64,000 nt of DNA from positions 1,674,001 through 1,738,000 of the forward strand of contig NZ_SNXY01000006.1 in NCBI RefSeq assembly GCF_004362745.1, given 5' to 3'. Both the position numbers and the translations under genes were made by a program. Shown here one piece after another: positions 41,513 through 48,534 of this stretch; the stretch's first letter is position 1, and every line of letters starts with the position of its first letter. Source of the stretch: Oharaeibacter diazotrophicus. Lineage in GTDB: Bacteria > Pseudomonadota > Alphaproteobacteria > Rhizobiales > Pleomorphomonadaceae. The notes beneath the pieces were generated by a model that saw only the letters and a program-made list of their open reading frames with translations, searched no databases and had not been told where the DNA came from.

Positions 41513-42433
41513 TCACTTGGTGATGGAGAGTTCGCCCGGCGCGCCCTTCAGGCTGCGCTTCGGCGAGATGGACAGGATCATGATGACCAGCGTCATCGCG
41601 TAGGGCGCGGCGTTGAAGAAGTGGTAGCCGCGGGTGATGCCGATCGACTGCAGCGCCGGCCCGAGCGCGCCGGCCGCGCCGAACAGCAGCGCCGCGCCGA
41701 AGCAGGCGAGCGGGTTCCAGCGCGCGAAGATCACGAGCGCCACCGCCATCAGGCCCTGGCCCGACGACAGGCCCTCGGTCCAGGAGCCCGGGTAGAACAG
41801 CGACAGGAAGGCGCCGCCGACGCCGGCGAGGAAGCCGCCGGCCGCGGTCGCGAGCAGGCGGACCAGCTTGACGTCGATGCCGAGCGCCAGCGCCGCCGGG
41901 GCGCTGTCGCCGGTGGTGCGCACGATCAGCCCGACCCGGGTCGAGCGGAACGCCCACCACATCGCGATCGCGAGCGCGATGCCGATCAGGAACAGCGGGT
42001 TGATCTCGAGCGCCTTGGCGAGGTTGGGGTCGGAGGCCCACCAGCCGAACTCGATCGCCGGCAGCCGCGGCGCGACCGGCTGGATGTAGTCCTTGCCGAA
42101 GAAGAAGGCGAGGCCGCGCCCGAACAGCATCAGCGCGATGCCGATGGCGATGTCGTTGACGAGGCGCAGGCCGCAGATCACCCCGTGCAGCGCCCCGAAC
42201 AGGGTGCCGGAGAAGCCGGCGACCAGCACGCCGAGCCAGGGGTTGCCGGTCTCGTAGGAGATGGCGTAGCCGGCCATGGCGCCGAACACCATGGTGCCCT
42301 CGAGGCCGAGGTTGATGCGGCCCGACTTCTCGGTCAGGCACTCGCCGAGCGAGACGAACAGGAAGGGTGTGGAGACCCGGATCGCGCCCGCCAGCATGGC
42401 GAGCAGCACGGTGGAGAGGCCGACGTCGTCCAT
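41513..42433 (-). CDS. ABC transporter permease, nucleoside type, 306 aa
   Basis: A polytopic protein of the branched-chain/nucleoside permease superfamily. It has the conserved ECLTEKSGRINLGLEGTMVFGAMAGYA start typical of the second permease partner in BMP-dependent importers, about eight to ten membrane spans, and TGDSAPAALALGIDVKLVRLLA before the ATPase-contact region. It starts 3 bases after the other permease. The substrate, by context cyanurate, biuret or a pyrimidine, is inferred from neighbours. Confidence 0.9.
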   Translation of the reverse strand: MDDVGLSTVLLAMLAGAIRVSTPFLFVSLGECLTEKSGRINLGLEGTMVFGAMAGYAISYETGNPWLGVLVAGFSGTLFGALHGVICGLRLVNDIAIGIALMLFGRGLAFFFGKDYIQPVAPRLPAIEFGWWASDPNLAKALEINPLFLIGIALAIAMWWAFRSTRVGLIVRTTGDSAPAALALGIDVKLVRLLATAAGGFLAGVGGAFLSLFYPGSWTEGLSSGQGLMAVALVIFARWNPLACFGAALLFGAAGALGPALQSIGITRGYHFFNAAPYAMTLVIMILSISPKRSLKGAPGELSITK

Positions 42434-42436
42434 GGA

Positions 42437-43537
42437 TCAGGTCCCCCGCGCCTTGAAGATCGAGAAGCGGCCGTAGAGCGTCTCGGAGACGAGCAGCACC
42501 ACGAACATCAGGCCCTGCAGCACCAGCACGGTGGCGTCGGGCAGGCCCATGCGGCGCTGGACGAGGCCGCCGGCGGCGGCGAGGCCGCCGAGGAAGATCG
42601 CCACCGGCACGATGGCGAGCGGATTGTGGCGGGCGAGGAACGACACCAGGATGCCGGTGAAGCCGTAGCCGGCGATCAGCGAGGCGTTGGCCTTGCCGTG
42701 GATCGCGCCGACCTCGAAGAAGCCGGCGAGGCCGGCGAAGGCGCCGGCCAGCGCCGTCGAGATCACGATCAGCCGCCCCACCGGCAGGCCCTGCGCCATC
42801 GCGGCGCGGACGTTGCCGCCGGTGATGCGGGCGGCGAAGCCGAAGGTGGTGCGGTTCATCAGGACCCAGGTCGCGGCGGCGCAGACGAGGCCGGCGACGA
42901 GGCCCCAGTGCACGCTCGTGCCGGGGATCGACCCGATCATGTAGTCGGGCCCGATCGGCATGGTCGAGGGCTTGTTGGGGTCGGAGGGGTCGCGCAGCGC
43001 GCCCTCGACGAAGAAGTTCAGGATCGAATAGGCGATGTAGGTCAGGAGCAGCGACGAGATCGTCTCGTTGATGCCGCGGTAGTGCCGGAGGAAGCCGACG
43101 AAGCCGATCCAGAGCCCACCGGCGATCACCGCCGACACCGCCATCACCGGGATCACCACCACCGGCGGTAGCACGCCCACCAGCGGGATCGCCGACACCG
43201 CCGCCGCGAAGCCGCCGAGCACCAGGGCGCCCTCGCCGCCGATCACGGTCATGCCGAGCCGGGCCGGGATCGCCACGCAGAGCGCGGTCAGGATCAGCGG
43301 GGAGGCGCGCACCAGCGTGTTCTGCCAGGAGAAGGCGGTGCCGAAGCCGCCGGTCCAGACCAGCGAATAGAAGGTCAGCGGGTTCTTGCCGACGGCGAGC
43401 AGGAACAGCCCGAACAGGATCGCCGAGGCGACCAGCGCCAGGAGCGGGATCACGACGAACTCGGACGAGCGGCGCAGGCGGTCGAGGCTCTCGGCGAGGC
43501 CCGCCGAAGGCGGCGCGGATGCGGTCGTGTCGGCCAT
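42437..43537 (-). CDS. ABC transporter permease, nucleoside type, 366 aa
   Basis: This is the larger permease partner. It starts with a cytoplasmic segment, then a first helix VVIPLLALVASAILFGLFLLA. Its middle carries GVLPPVVVIPVMAV and GFVGFLRHYRGINETISSLLL, followed by QGLPVGRLIVISTALAGAFAGLAGFFEVG. The last part ends LQGLMFVVLLVSETLYGRF. It follows the binding protein gene after a repeat-containing gap of 234 bases and is coupled to the next permease. Function as above, importer membrane subunit. Confidence 0.9.
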   Translation of the reverse strand: MADTTASAPPSAGLAESLDRLRRSSEFVVIPLLALVASAILFGLFLLAVGKNPLTFYSLVWTGGFGTAFSWQNTLVRASPLILTALCVAIPARLGMTVIGGEGALVLGGFAAAVSAIPLVGVLPPVVVIPVMAVSAVIAGGLWIGFVGFLRHYRGINETISSLLLTYIAYSILNFFVEGALRDPSDPNKPSTMPIGPDYMIGSIPGTSVHWGLVAGLVCAAATWVLMNRTTFGFAARITGGNVRAAMAQGLPVGRLIVISTALAGAFAGLAGFFEVGAIHGKANASLIAGYGFTGILVSFLARHNPLAIVPVAIFLGGLAAAGGLVQRRMGLPDATVLVLQGLMFVVLLVSETLYGRFSIFKARGT

Positions 43538-43595
43538 GGGGACTCCGGGTTGGACGGTCGGAGATCGTTGCGGTCGAACGGGGAGCCCTCGGCTC

Positions 43596-43733
43596 CCCCC
43601 TCTCCCCCCGACCCTCCCCCTCCAGGGGGGAGGGAGCGCCAGCGTCGGCGGTGTGCGGACCGGGTGATCGTCGGCCGTGCGATCCCAATCGCGTCCCCTC
43701 CCCCCTGGAGGGGGAGGGACAGGGAGAGGGGGC
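43596..43733. repeat. Inverted pair of GTCCCCTCC palindromes between permease and binding-protein genes
   Basis: Copy one, about 43596-43637, reads CCCCCCTCTCCCCCCGACCC and then CTCCAGGGGGGAGGGAGC; copy two, about 43692-43733, is the inverted version, GTCCCCTCCCCCCTGGAGGG and then GGAGGGACAGGGAGAGGGGGC. The pair matches the duplicated blocks between pqqC and pqqD. Located just after the binding-protein gene, they could raise its mRNA level relative to the permeases. Confidence 0.7.
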
Positions 43734-43771
43734 CCGCGCGCGAGCCGTCGACGGTCGACCCGCAGCCCGGC

Positions 43772-44887
43772 TCAGGTGATCGAGCCGACCACGCCCTCGA
43801 TCAGGTAGTCCGTCGCGTTCAGCTCCGGCGCGTAGTTGTCGAGCGAGGCGCCCTCGGCGACCAGCACCGAGCCGTCCTGCTTCTTGATCGGGCCGACGAA
43901 GATCGGCTTGCCGGCCTTGACGTCCGCCCGCGCGGCGTCGGCGGCGGCGATCGCCTCCGGGGTGGCGCCGGCGCCGTAGGGGGTCGACTGCACGAAGTCG
44001 AGGTCGAAGCCGCCGCCGATGAAGTTCGGCAGCGCCTCGCCCTTGGCGAGCTTGGCGGCGTAGTCCTTGTAGATCGTCTCCCACTTGTACTCGGCGCCGG
44101 TGATGAAGCCCTTGGGCGCGAGCGGGGCCTGGGAGGCGTTGTGGCCGCAGGTCTTGGCGCCGCGGCTCTCGGCGGTCTCGATCACCACCTTCGGGCCGTC
44201 GACGTGGCAGGTGATGACGTCGCAGCCGGCGTCGACCAGGGCGTTGGTGGCCTCGGCCTCGCGCACCGGCATCGACCAGTCGCCGGTGAAGATCACCTGC
44301 ACGGTCGCGTTCGGGTTCACCTTCTTGGCGCCGAGGGCGAAGGAGTTGATGTTGCGCAGCACGGTGCCGATCGGCTTGGCGGCGACGAAGCCGAGCTTGT
44401 TCGACTTGGTCGAGAGGCCGGCGGCGACGCCGTCGATGTAGTGCGCCTGATCGAGCTGACCGAAGTAGGAGCCCGCGTTCGTCGGGTCCTTGTCGGTCCA
44501 CAGCGGGGCGGCGTGGCGGAACTGCACGTCCGGATACTTCTTCGCCATGTCGAGCATGAACGGGTTGTAGTAGCCGAACGAGGTCGCGAAGATCAGCTTG
44601 GCGCCGTCGAGCGAGATCATCGACTCCATCGACTGGGCGACGGCGACGGTCTCGGGAACGTTCTCCTCCTCCACGACGGTCACGTCCGGCACCTGCTTCA
44701 GCGCCGCCGCGGCGACGGCGTGGGCCTGGTTCCAGCCGAAGTCGTCCTTGGCCCCGACGTAGAGGATGCCGATGGTCAGCGCCTCGGCGCGGGCCGGCAG
44801 CGTGGTGATCAGGCCGGTGGAGAGGCCGGCGAGGCCGAGACCGGTGCCCTTCAGGAACGTGCGGCGATCGAACGGACGAGAGATCAT
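43772..44887 (-). CDS. BMP-family ABC transporter substrate-binding protein, 371 aa
   Basis: This exported binding protein of the basic membrane protein (Med/BmpA) family usually binds nucleosides or related rings. The twin-arginine signal ISRPFDRRTFLKGTGLG is followed by a hydrophobic stretch to about residue 34 (PARAEA), so export is through Tat. The mature part begins LTIGILYVGAKDDFGWNQAH, includes NVPETVAVAQSMESMI, and later has IGGGFDLDF. It is the first gene of the cyanurate island and probably defines the imported substrate. The ATG at 44887 was chosen because it directly precedes the Tat motif. Confidence 0.92.
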   Translation of the reverse strand: MISRPFDRRTFLKGTGLGLAGLSTGLITTLPARAEALTIGILYVGAKDDFGWNQAHAVAAAALKQVPDVTVVEEENVPETVAVAQSMESMISLDGAKLIFATSFGYYNPFMLDMAKKYPDVQFRHAAPLWTDKDPTNAGSYFGQLDQAHYIDGVAAGLSTKSNKLGFVAAKPIGTVLRNINSFALGAKKVNPNATVQVIFTGDWSMPVREAEATNALVDAGCDVITCHVDGPKVVIETAESRGAKTCGHNASQAPLAPKGFITGAEYKWETIYKDYAAKLAKGEALPNFIGGGFDLDFVQSTPYGAGATPEAIAAADAARADVKAGKPIFVGPIKKQDGSVLVAEGASLDNYAPELNATDYLIEGVVGSIT

Positions 44888-45089
44888 GACTCCGGAATTC
44901 CCCCTTGTGTCGGGCGTCGGTGGCGACCTCACGGGCCGCTGCGCCTGACGACATGGAGAGCAACCGCCGTGCCAGTCCGGCCCACGGGACGGCCCCGCCG
45001 GGATTCACCTTTCATTTACGCGCACTTGCCGCGGCACGTCCGGCGCTGCCGCGAACCGGCGCCGCCGTGGCCACGGCGCCGCCGAGGAC

Positions 45090-45103
45090 GATTGCATACA
45101 ATC
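45090..45103. promoter_or_regulatory. GntR-type operator candidate upstream of the cyanurate island
   Basis: GATTG-CATA-CAATC is a 14-base palindrome about 200 bases before the first island gene, in a 281-base divergently used gap that also holds the AT-rich patch GATTTGTGCAATT. FadR-subfamily GntR proteins often recognise sites of the form TTGTATACAA, which this resembles. The GntR gene inside the island (32240-32926) is the natural candidate binder. Confidence 0.45.
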
Positions 45104-45168
45104 ACCCCGCCGACGCCTTCGATTTGTGCAATTCGCACCTCGACCCTGCCCGCTCCGCGGGCAGCCGC

Positions 45169-45969
45169 TCAATAGATCGACCGACCGCCGATCGTCAGCA
45201 GGCTGCGCATGTCGTCGTCGTCGTCGATCCAGCGCCGCAGCGCCCCGACGGTGACCATCCGATCGCCCTCGCCGGCCCCGGCGAAGTGCTCGTAGGGCTC
45301 GAACGGGTCGCCGAGGTGGGAGATCAGGGCGAAGGCGCCGGTGAAGTCGGCGCCCTGCGTATAGGTCGAAGGCGTCACCACCGTGCGCAGCCCGGCGGCG
45401 TTGGCCGCCTTCAGGCCGTTGAGGCTGTCCTCGAAGGCGACGCAGGCGCGCGCCGGCAGGCCGAGCCGCTCCAGCGCCATCCGGTAGATGTCCGGCGCCG
45501 GCTTCTTGTTCGCCACCGTCTCGCCGCCGACGATGGCGTCGAACAGGTCGAGCCCGGCCGGCTCCAGGTTGGCGATGATCACCGCCTCGGCGTTGGCGAT
45601 CGACGACGTCGTCACCAGCACCAGCTTCAGCCCGCGCGAGTTGGCCTCGTCGATCAGCCGCTCGACGCCCGGCCGGAGTCGGGCCGCGCGCTGGTCGATC
45701 ATGCGGGCGTAGAGCGCGCTCTTGCGGACGTGGATCTCGTTGATCGCGGCGAGGCCCTCGGCCGCCATCTCCGGCACGTAGGTGTCGACGAAGTGGCGGA
45801 TCCGCTCGCGCCCGCCCGACACCAGCAGCAGTTGGCGATAGAAGCCCTGGTCCCACGACCACGGCAGGCCGAACGCCCTGAACGCGGCGTTGAAGGCCTG
45901 ACGGTGCACTTCCTCGGTGTCGGCCAGCGTGCCGTCGACGTCGAAGATCAGCGCCTTGAGCCCGGACAT
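45169..45969 (-). CDS. cbbY: CbbY-type HAD phosphatase, 266 aa
   Basis: A haloacid dehalogenase-fold phosphatase with nucleophile Asp in LIFDVDGTLADTEEVHRQAFN, cap domain sequence FYRQLLLVSGGRERIRHF, and GGETVANKKPAPDIY near the phosphate lysine. CbbY removes the Rubisco inhibitor xylulose 1,5-bisphosphate in photosynthetic and autotrophic bacteria. It lies 7 bases after gph and with rpe forms a Calvin-cycle accessory operon. The ATG at 45969 fits family starts; one at 45993 would overlap gph. Confidence 0.9.
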   Translation of the reverse strand: MSGLKALIFDVDGTLADTEEVHRQAFNAAFRAFGLPWSWDQGFYRQLLLVSGGRERIRHFVDTYVPEMAAEGLAAINEIHVRKSALYARMIDQRAARLRPGVERLIDEANSRGLKLVLVTTSSIANAEAVIIANLEPAGLDLFDAIVGGETVANKKPAPDIYRMALERLGLPARACVAFEDSLNGLKAANAAGLRTVVTPSTYTQGADFTGAFALISHLGDPFEPYEHFAGAGEGDRMVTVGALRRWIDDDDDMRSLLTIGGRSIY

Positions 45970-45976
45970 CGCCCCG

Positions 45977-46660
45977 TCACCCCAGAAGGTCACGCACCGC
46001 GTCGGCGAGGTCGGCGAAGTCGCCGATCACCCGGTCGGCGCCGAGTTCCGCCGGCGGCACCGCCGTGTAGCCGTAGTCGACGACCACGACGGGCATCCCC
46101 GCCGCGCGCGCGGCCGCGACGTCCGCGCCGCTGTCGCCGACCATCAGGCAATGATGCGCGGTCGCGCCGAGAAGTTCCACCGCCTTCTGCAGCAGATCCG
46201 GCGCCGGCTTGCGCGGCGGCCCGAAGTCGCCGCCGACGACCACGCGCAGAACGTCGTCGAGACCGAAATGGGCGACGATTTCCCGCGACACCGCGGTCGG
46301 TTTGTTGGTGCACACCGCCATCGGCACCCCGGCCGCGGCGAAGGCGCGCACCGCCGCCTCGACGCCCGGGAACAGCCGGGTGTCGCGCGTCGCGCGCGGC
46401 TCGTAGAGGCCGAGATACTCCTCGACCGCCGCGCCGTGGGCGGCGGCGTCGAGGCGGACGTCGTGGGCGAGGAAGGCCCGCTCGACGAGGTTGCCGACGC
46501 CGTGGCCGATCATCCGCACCACCGCCGCGCGCGGATGCGGCGCGAGGCCGTGGCGCTCCATCAACTCGGCGAGGGCGCCGGCGATGTCCGGCACGCTGTC
46601 GACCAGCGTGCCGTCGAGGTCGAACACGAGCGCGGGAGCGGGGGTGGCGGGCGCGCTCAT
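45977..46660 (-). CDS. gph: Phosphoglycolate phosphatase, 227 aa
   Basis: It removes phosphate from 2-phosphoglycolate, the product of Rubisco oxygenation. The HAD motifs are [20 protein letters not shown] (nucleophile Asp), [11 protein letters not shown] (motif II), [12 protein letters not shown] (motif III Lys) and [17 protein letters not shown] (motif IV). Its start overlaps the rpe stop by 4 bases. Together with rpe and cbbY it points to autotrophic growth. The glycerate 2-kinase at 51174 could complete recycling of the carbon. Confidence 0.92.
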   Translation of the reverse strand: MSAPATPAPALVFDLDGTLVDSVPDIAGALAELMERHGLAPHPRAAVVRMIGHGVGNLVERAFLAHDVRLDAAAHGAAVEEYLGLYEPRATRDTRLFPGVEAAVRAFAAAGVPMAVCTNKPTAVSREIVAHFGLDDVLRVVVGGDFGPPRKPAPDLLQKAVELLGATAHHCLMVGDSGADVAAARAAGMPVVVVDYGYTAVPPAELGADRVIGDFADLADAVRDLLG

Positions 46661-47316
46661 CGGGCGGCCGCCGTCTTCAGCGCCGCGACGTTGGCGGCAT
46701 AGGCCGCCGCGCCGCCGCGGAACACGCTGGTGCCGGCCACCAGCACGTCGGCCCCGGCCGCCGCCAGCACGCCGGCGTTCTCGACCGAGACGCCGCCGTC
46801 GATCTCGATCCGGATCGGCCGGTCGCCGATCAGCGCGCGTACCCGCCGCACCTTCTCGACCACCGCCGGGATGAAGGCCTGCCCGCCGAAGCCCGGGTTC
46901 ACGGTCATCAGGAGCACGAGGTCGGTCTCGTCGAGGAGATACTCGATCGCCTCGGCCGGCGTGCCCGGGTTCAGCACCACGCCGGCCTCGAGACCGAGCC
47001 CGCGGATCGCCTGCAGCGAGCGGTGGACGTGCCGTCCGGCCTCGACGTGGACCGAGATCACGTCGGCGCCGGCGTCGGCGAAGGCGGCGAGAAAGGGATC
47101 GGCCGGCTCGATCATCAGGTGCACGTCGAAGGGCAGCGCCGTGTGCGGGCGCATCGCCTTGATGACCGGCGGACCGAAGGTGATGTTCGGCACGAAGTGG
47201 CCGTCCATGACGTCGAGGTGGATCCAGTCCGCCCCGGCCGCCTCGATCGCCCTCAACTCCTCCGCCAGCCGCGCGAAGTCGGACGACAGCATCGACGGTG
47301 CGATCAGCACGGACAT
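46657..47316 (-). CDS. rpe: Ribulose-phosphate 3-epimerase, 219 aa
   Basis: It interconverts ribulose 5-phosphate and xylulose 5-phosphate in the Calvin and pentose phosphate cycles. Motifs include [16 protein letters not shown], the metal-binding [41 protein letters not shown] and [13 protein letters not shown]. The ATG at 47316 gives the normal length; an upstream reading frame lacks family similarity. It is the first gene of rpe-gph-cbbY. Confidence 0.95.
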   Translation of the reverse strand: MSVLIAPSMLSSDFARLAEELRAIEAAGADWIHLDVMDGHFVPNITFGPPVIKAMRPHTALPFDVHLMIEPADPFLAAFADAGADVISVHVEAGRHVHRSLQAIRGLGLEAGVVLNPGTPAEAIEYLLDETDLVLLMTVNPGFGGQAFIPAVVEKVRRVRALIGDRPIRIEIDGGVSVENAGVLAAAGADVLVAGTSVFRGGAAAYAANVAALKTAAAR

Positions 47317-47553
47317 GGAACGACGGCTCCCCAGGGTCTGCTCGGACGGCTCGGTTCGGACGGCCGGTCCATACACCAGCCCGTCCGGCGGCGGAACCCG
47401 TGGATTCGGCGGAACGATCCGATCCCGCTGCAAGATCTCGTCACCATCCTGTTAACGCTCCCCGACGAAGCGTTTTGACAAGAACGAGAGAACTATAGTT
47501 CAAATCAATCAGGATCTTTCAATTGTAACTAAGCGTATCAGGAACGTATCCAA

Positions 47554-48534
47554 ATGTTTCTGACTCAGAATAAACCGTCCTTCACGATCGTCGTCACGAA
47601 CTACAACTATGTCGAATTCGTCGCTTCGGCCATCAAATCCGCCCTGAACCAGACATGGCCGGCGGTGGAGATCGTCGTGGTCGACGACGGCTCGACCGAC
47701 GGGTCCCTGACGGTGGCGCGCGGCTTCGCCGCCGCGAACTACCGTGTCGTCGCCAAGGAGAACGGCGGCCAGAACTCGGCGATCGCCGCCGTGCTGCCGT
47801 CGATCGCCACCGACTACGTGATCGCGCTCGACGCCGACGACCGGCTGGCGCCGGGCGCCTGTGCGGCGATCGCGACGGCGATCGGCGCGGACAGGCCGAA
47901 CGCCGTGATGTACCGCCTGGAGTGCCGCGACCGCGCCGAGCGACCGATCGGCCTCTTGCCGGAGGAACCGTTCCGGCGCACCGGCGCCGCCGGACACATC
48001 GCCGCCCACGGCGGCATCCCGGCGCCGCCGACCTCGGGCAACGCCTACCGCACCGACTTCCTGCGCGAGCTGTTCGCCTTCCTCGACGACGGCTCCTTCA
48101 GCTTCGACGGCTACGCCTCCTGGGCCGCCGCCTGGACCGGCGACGTCGTCTGCCTGGACGCCGTGCTCGGCGTCTACCGCGTCCACGGCGCCAACGTCTC
48201 GGCGCTCGGGGCGCGGGTCGACCGGGTCCGCCGGGCCCGTGTCGTCGGCTTCGCCCTCGCCCACTACCGCCATCTGCACGCCTGGCTCGCCACCCGGGGC
48301 GAGGCGCCGGCGCGCTGGCAGGACCTCGTCGACGCCTACACCTGGCGCGACCTGATCGCCTGCAAGGGCGGCGCGGTGTTCAGCGAATTCGCCTGGACCG
48401 AGCTCTTCGTCGCCGCGGTCCGCAAGTTCGGCCGCGCCGGCCACCTCGGCCGCTGGCGCCGGACGAAGAACATCCTCGCCGTGGCGCTCGCCTGCGCCGT
48501 CCTGCCGCTCCGCGATCTCGCCTGGAGGCCGTGA
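47554..48534 (+). CDS. Glycosyltransferase family 2, 326 aa
   Basis: A GT-A-fold enzyme that adds a sugar to a growing polysaccharide. It starts FTIVVTNYNYVEFVASAI, then VVVDDGSTDGSLTVARGF, and has the metal/nucleotide DxD as ALDADDRLAPG (about residues 90-100). The C-terminal part ends in a hydrophobic segment, LAVALACAVLPLRDLAW. It shares its last base with the next start (TGATG). The 237-base gap upstream is unusually AT-rich with TTGACA at 47475 and TATAGT at 47494, too closely spaced to be a convincing promoter pair. Confidence 0.88.
   Translation: MFLTQNKPSFTIVVTNYNYVEFVASAIKSALNQTWPAVEIVVVDDGSTDGSLTVARGFAAANYRVVAKENGGQNSAIAAVLPSIATDYVIALDADDRLAPGACAAIATAIGADRPNAVMYRLECRDRAERPIGLLPEEPFRRTGAAGHIAAHGGIPAPPTSGNAYRTDFLRELFAFLDDGSFSFDGYASWAAAWTGDVVCLDAVLGVYRVHGANVSALGARVDRVRRARVVGFALAHYRHLHAWLATRGEAPARWQDLVDAYTWRDLIACKGGAVFSEFAWTELFVAAVRKFGRAGHLGRWRRTKNILAVALACAVLPLRDLAWRP

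Noticed and set aside
40464-45008. A 1514-codon minus-strand frame covering formamidase, two permeases and the binding protein
   Set aside because: Only its last 340 codons are formamidase. The rest is the three upstream genes read in the wrong frame, so it is not a giant multidomain protein.
47475-47499. Sigma-70 promoter TTGACA...TATAGT before the GT2 gene
   Set aside because: The spacing is 13 bases, too short for a normal promoter, so it was not listed as one.
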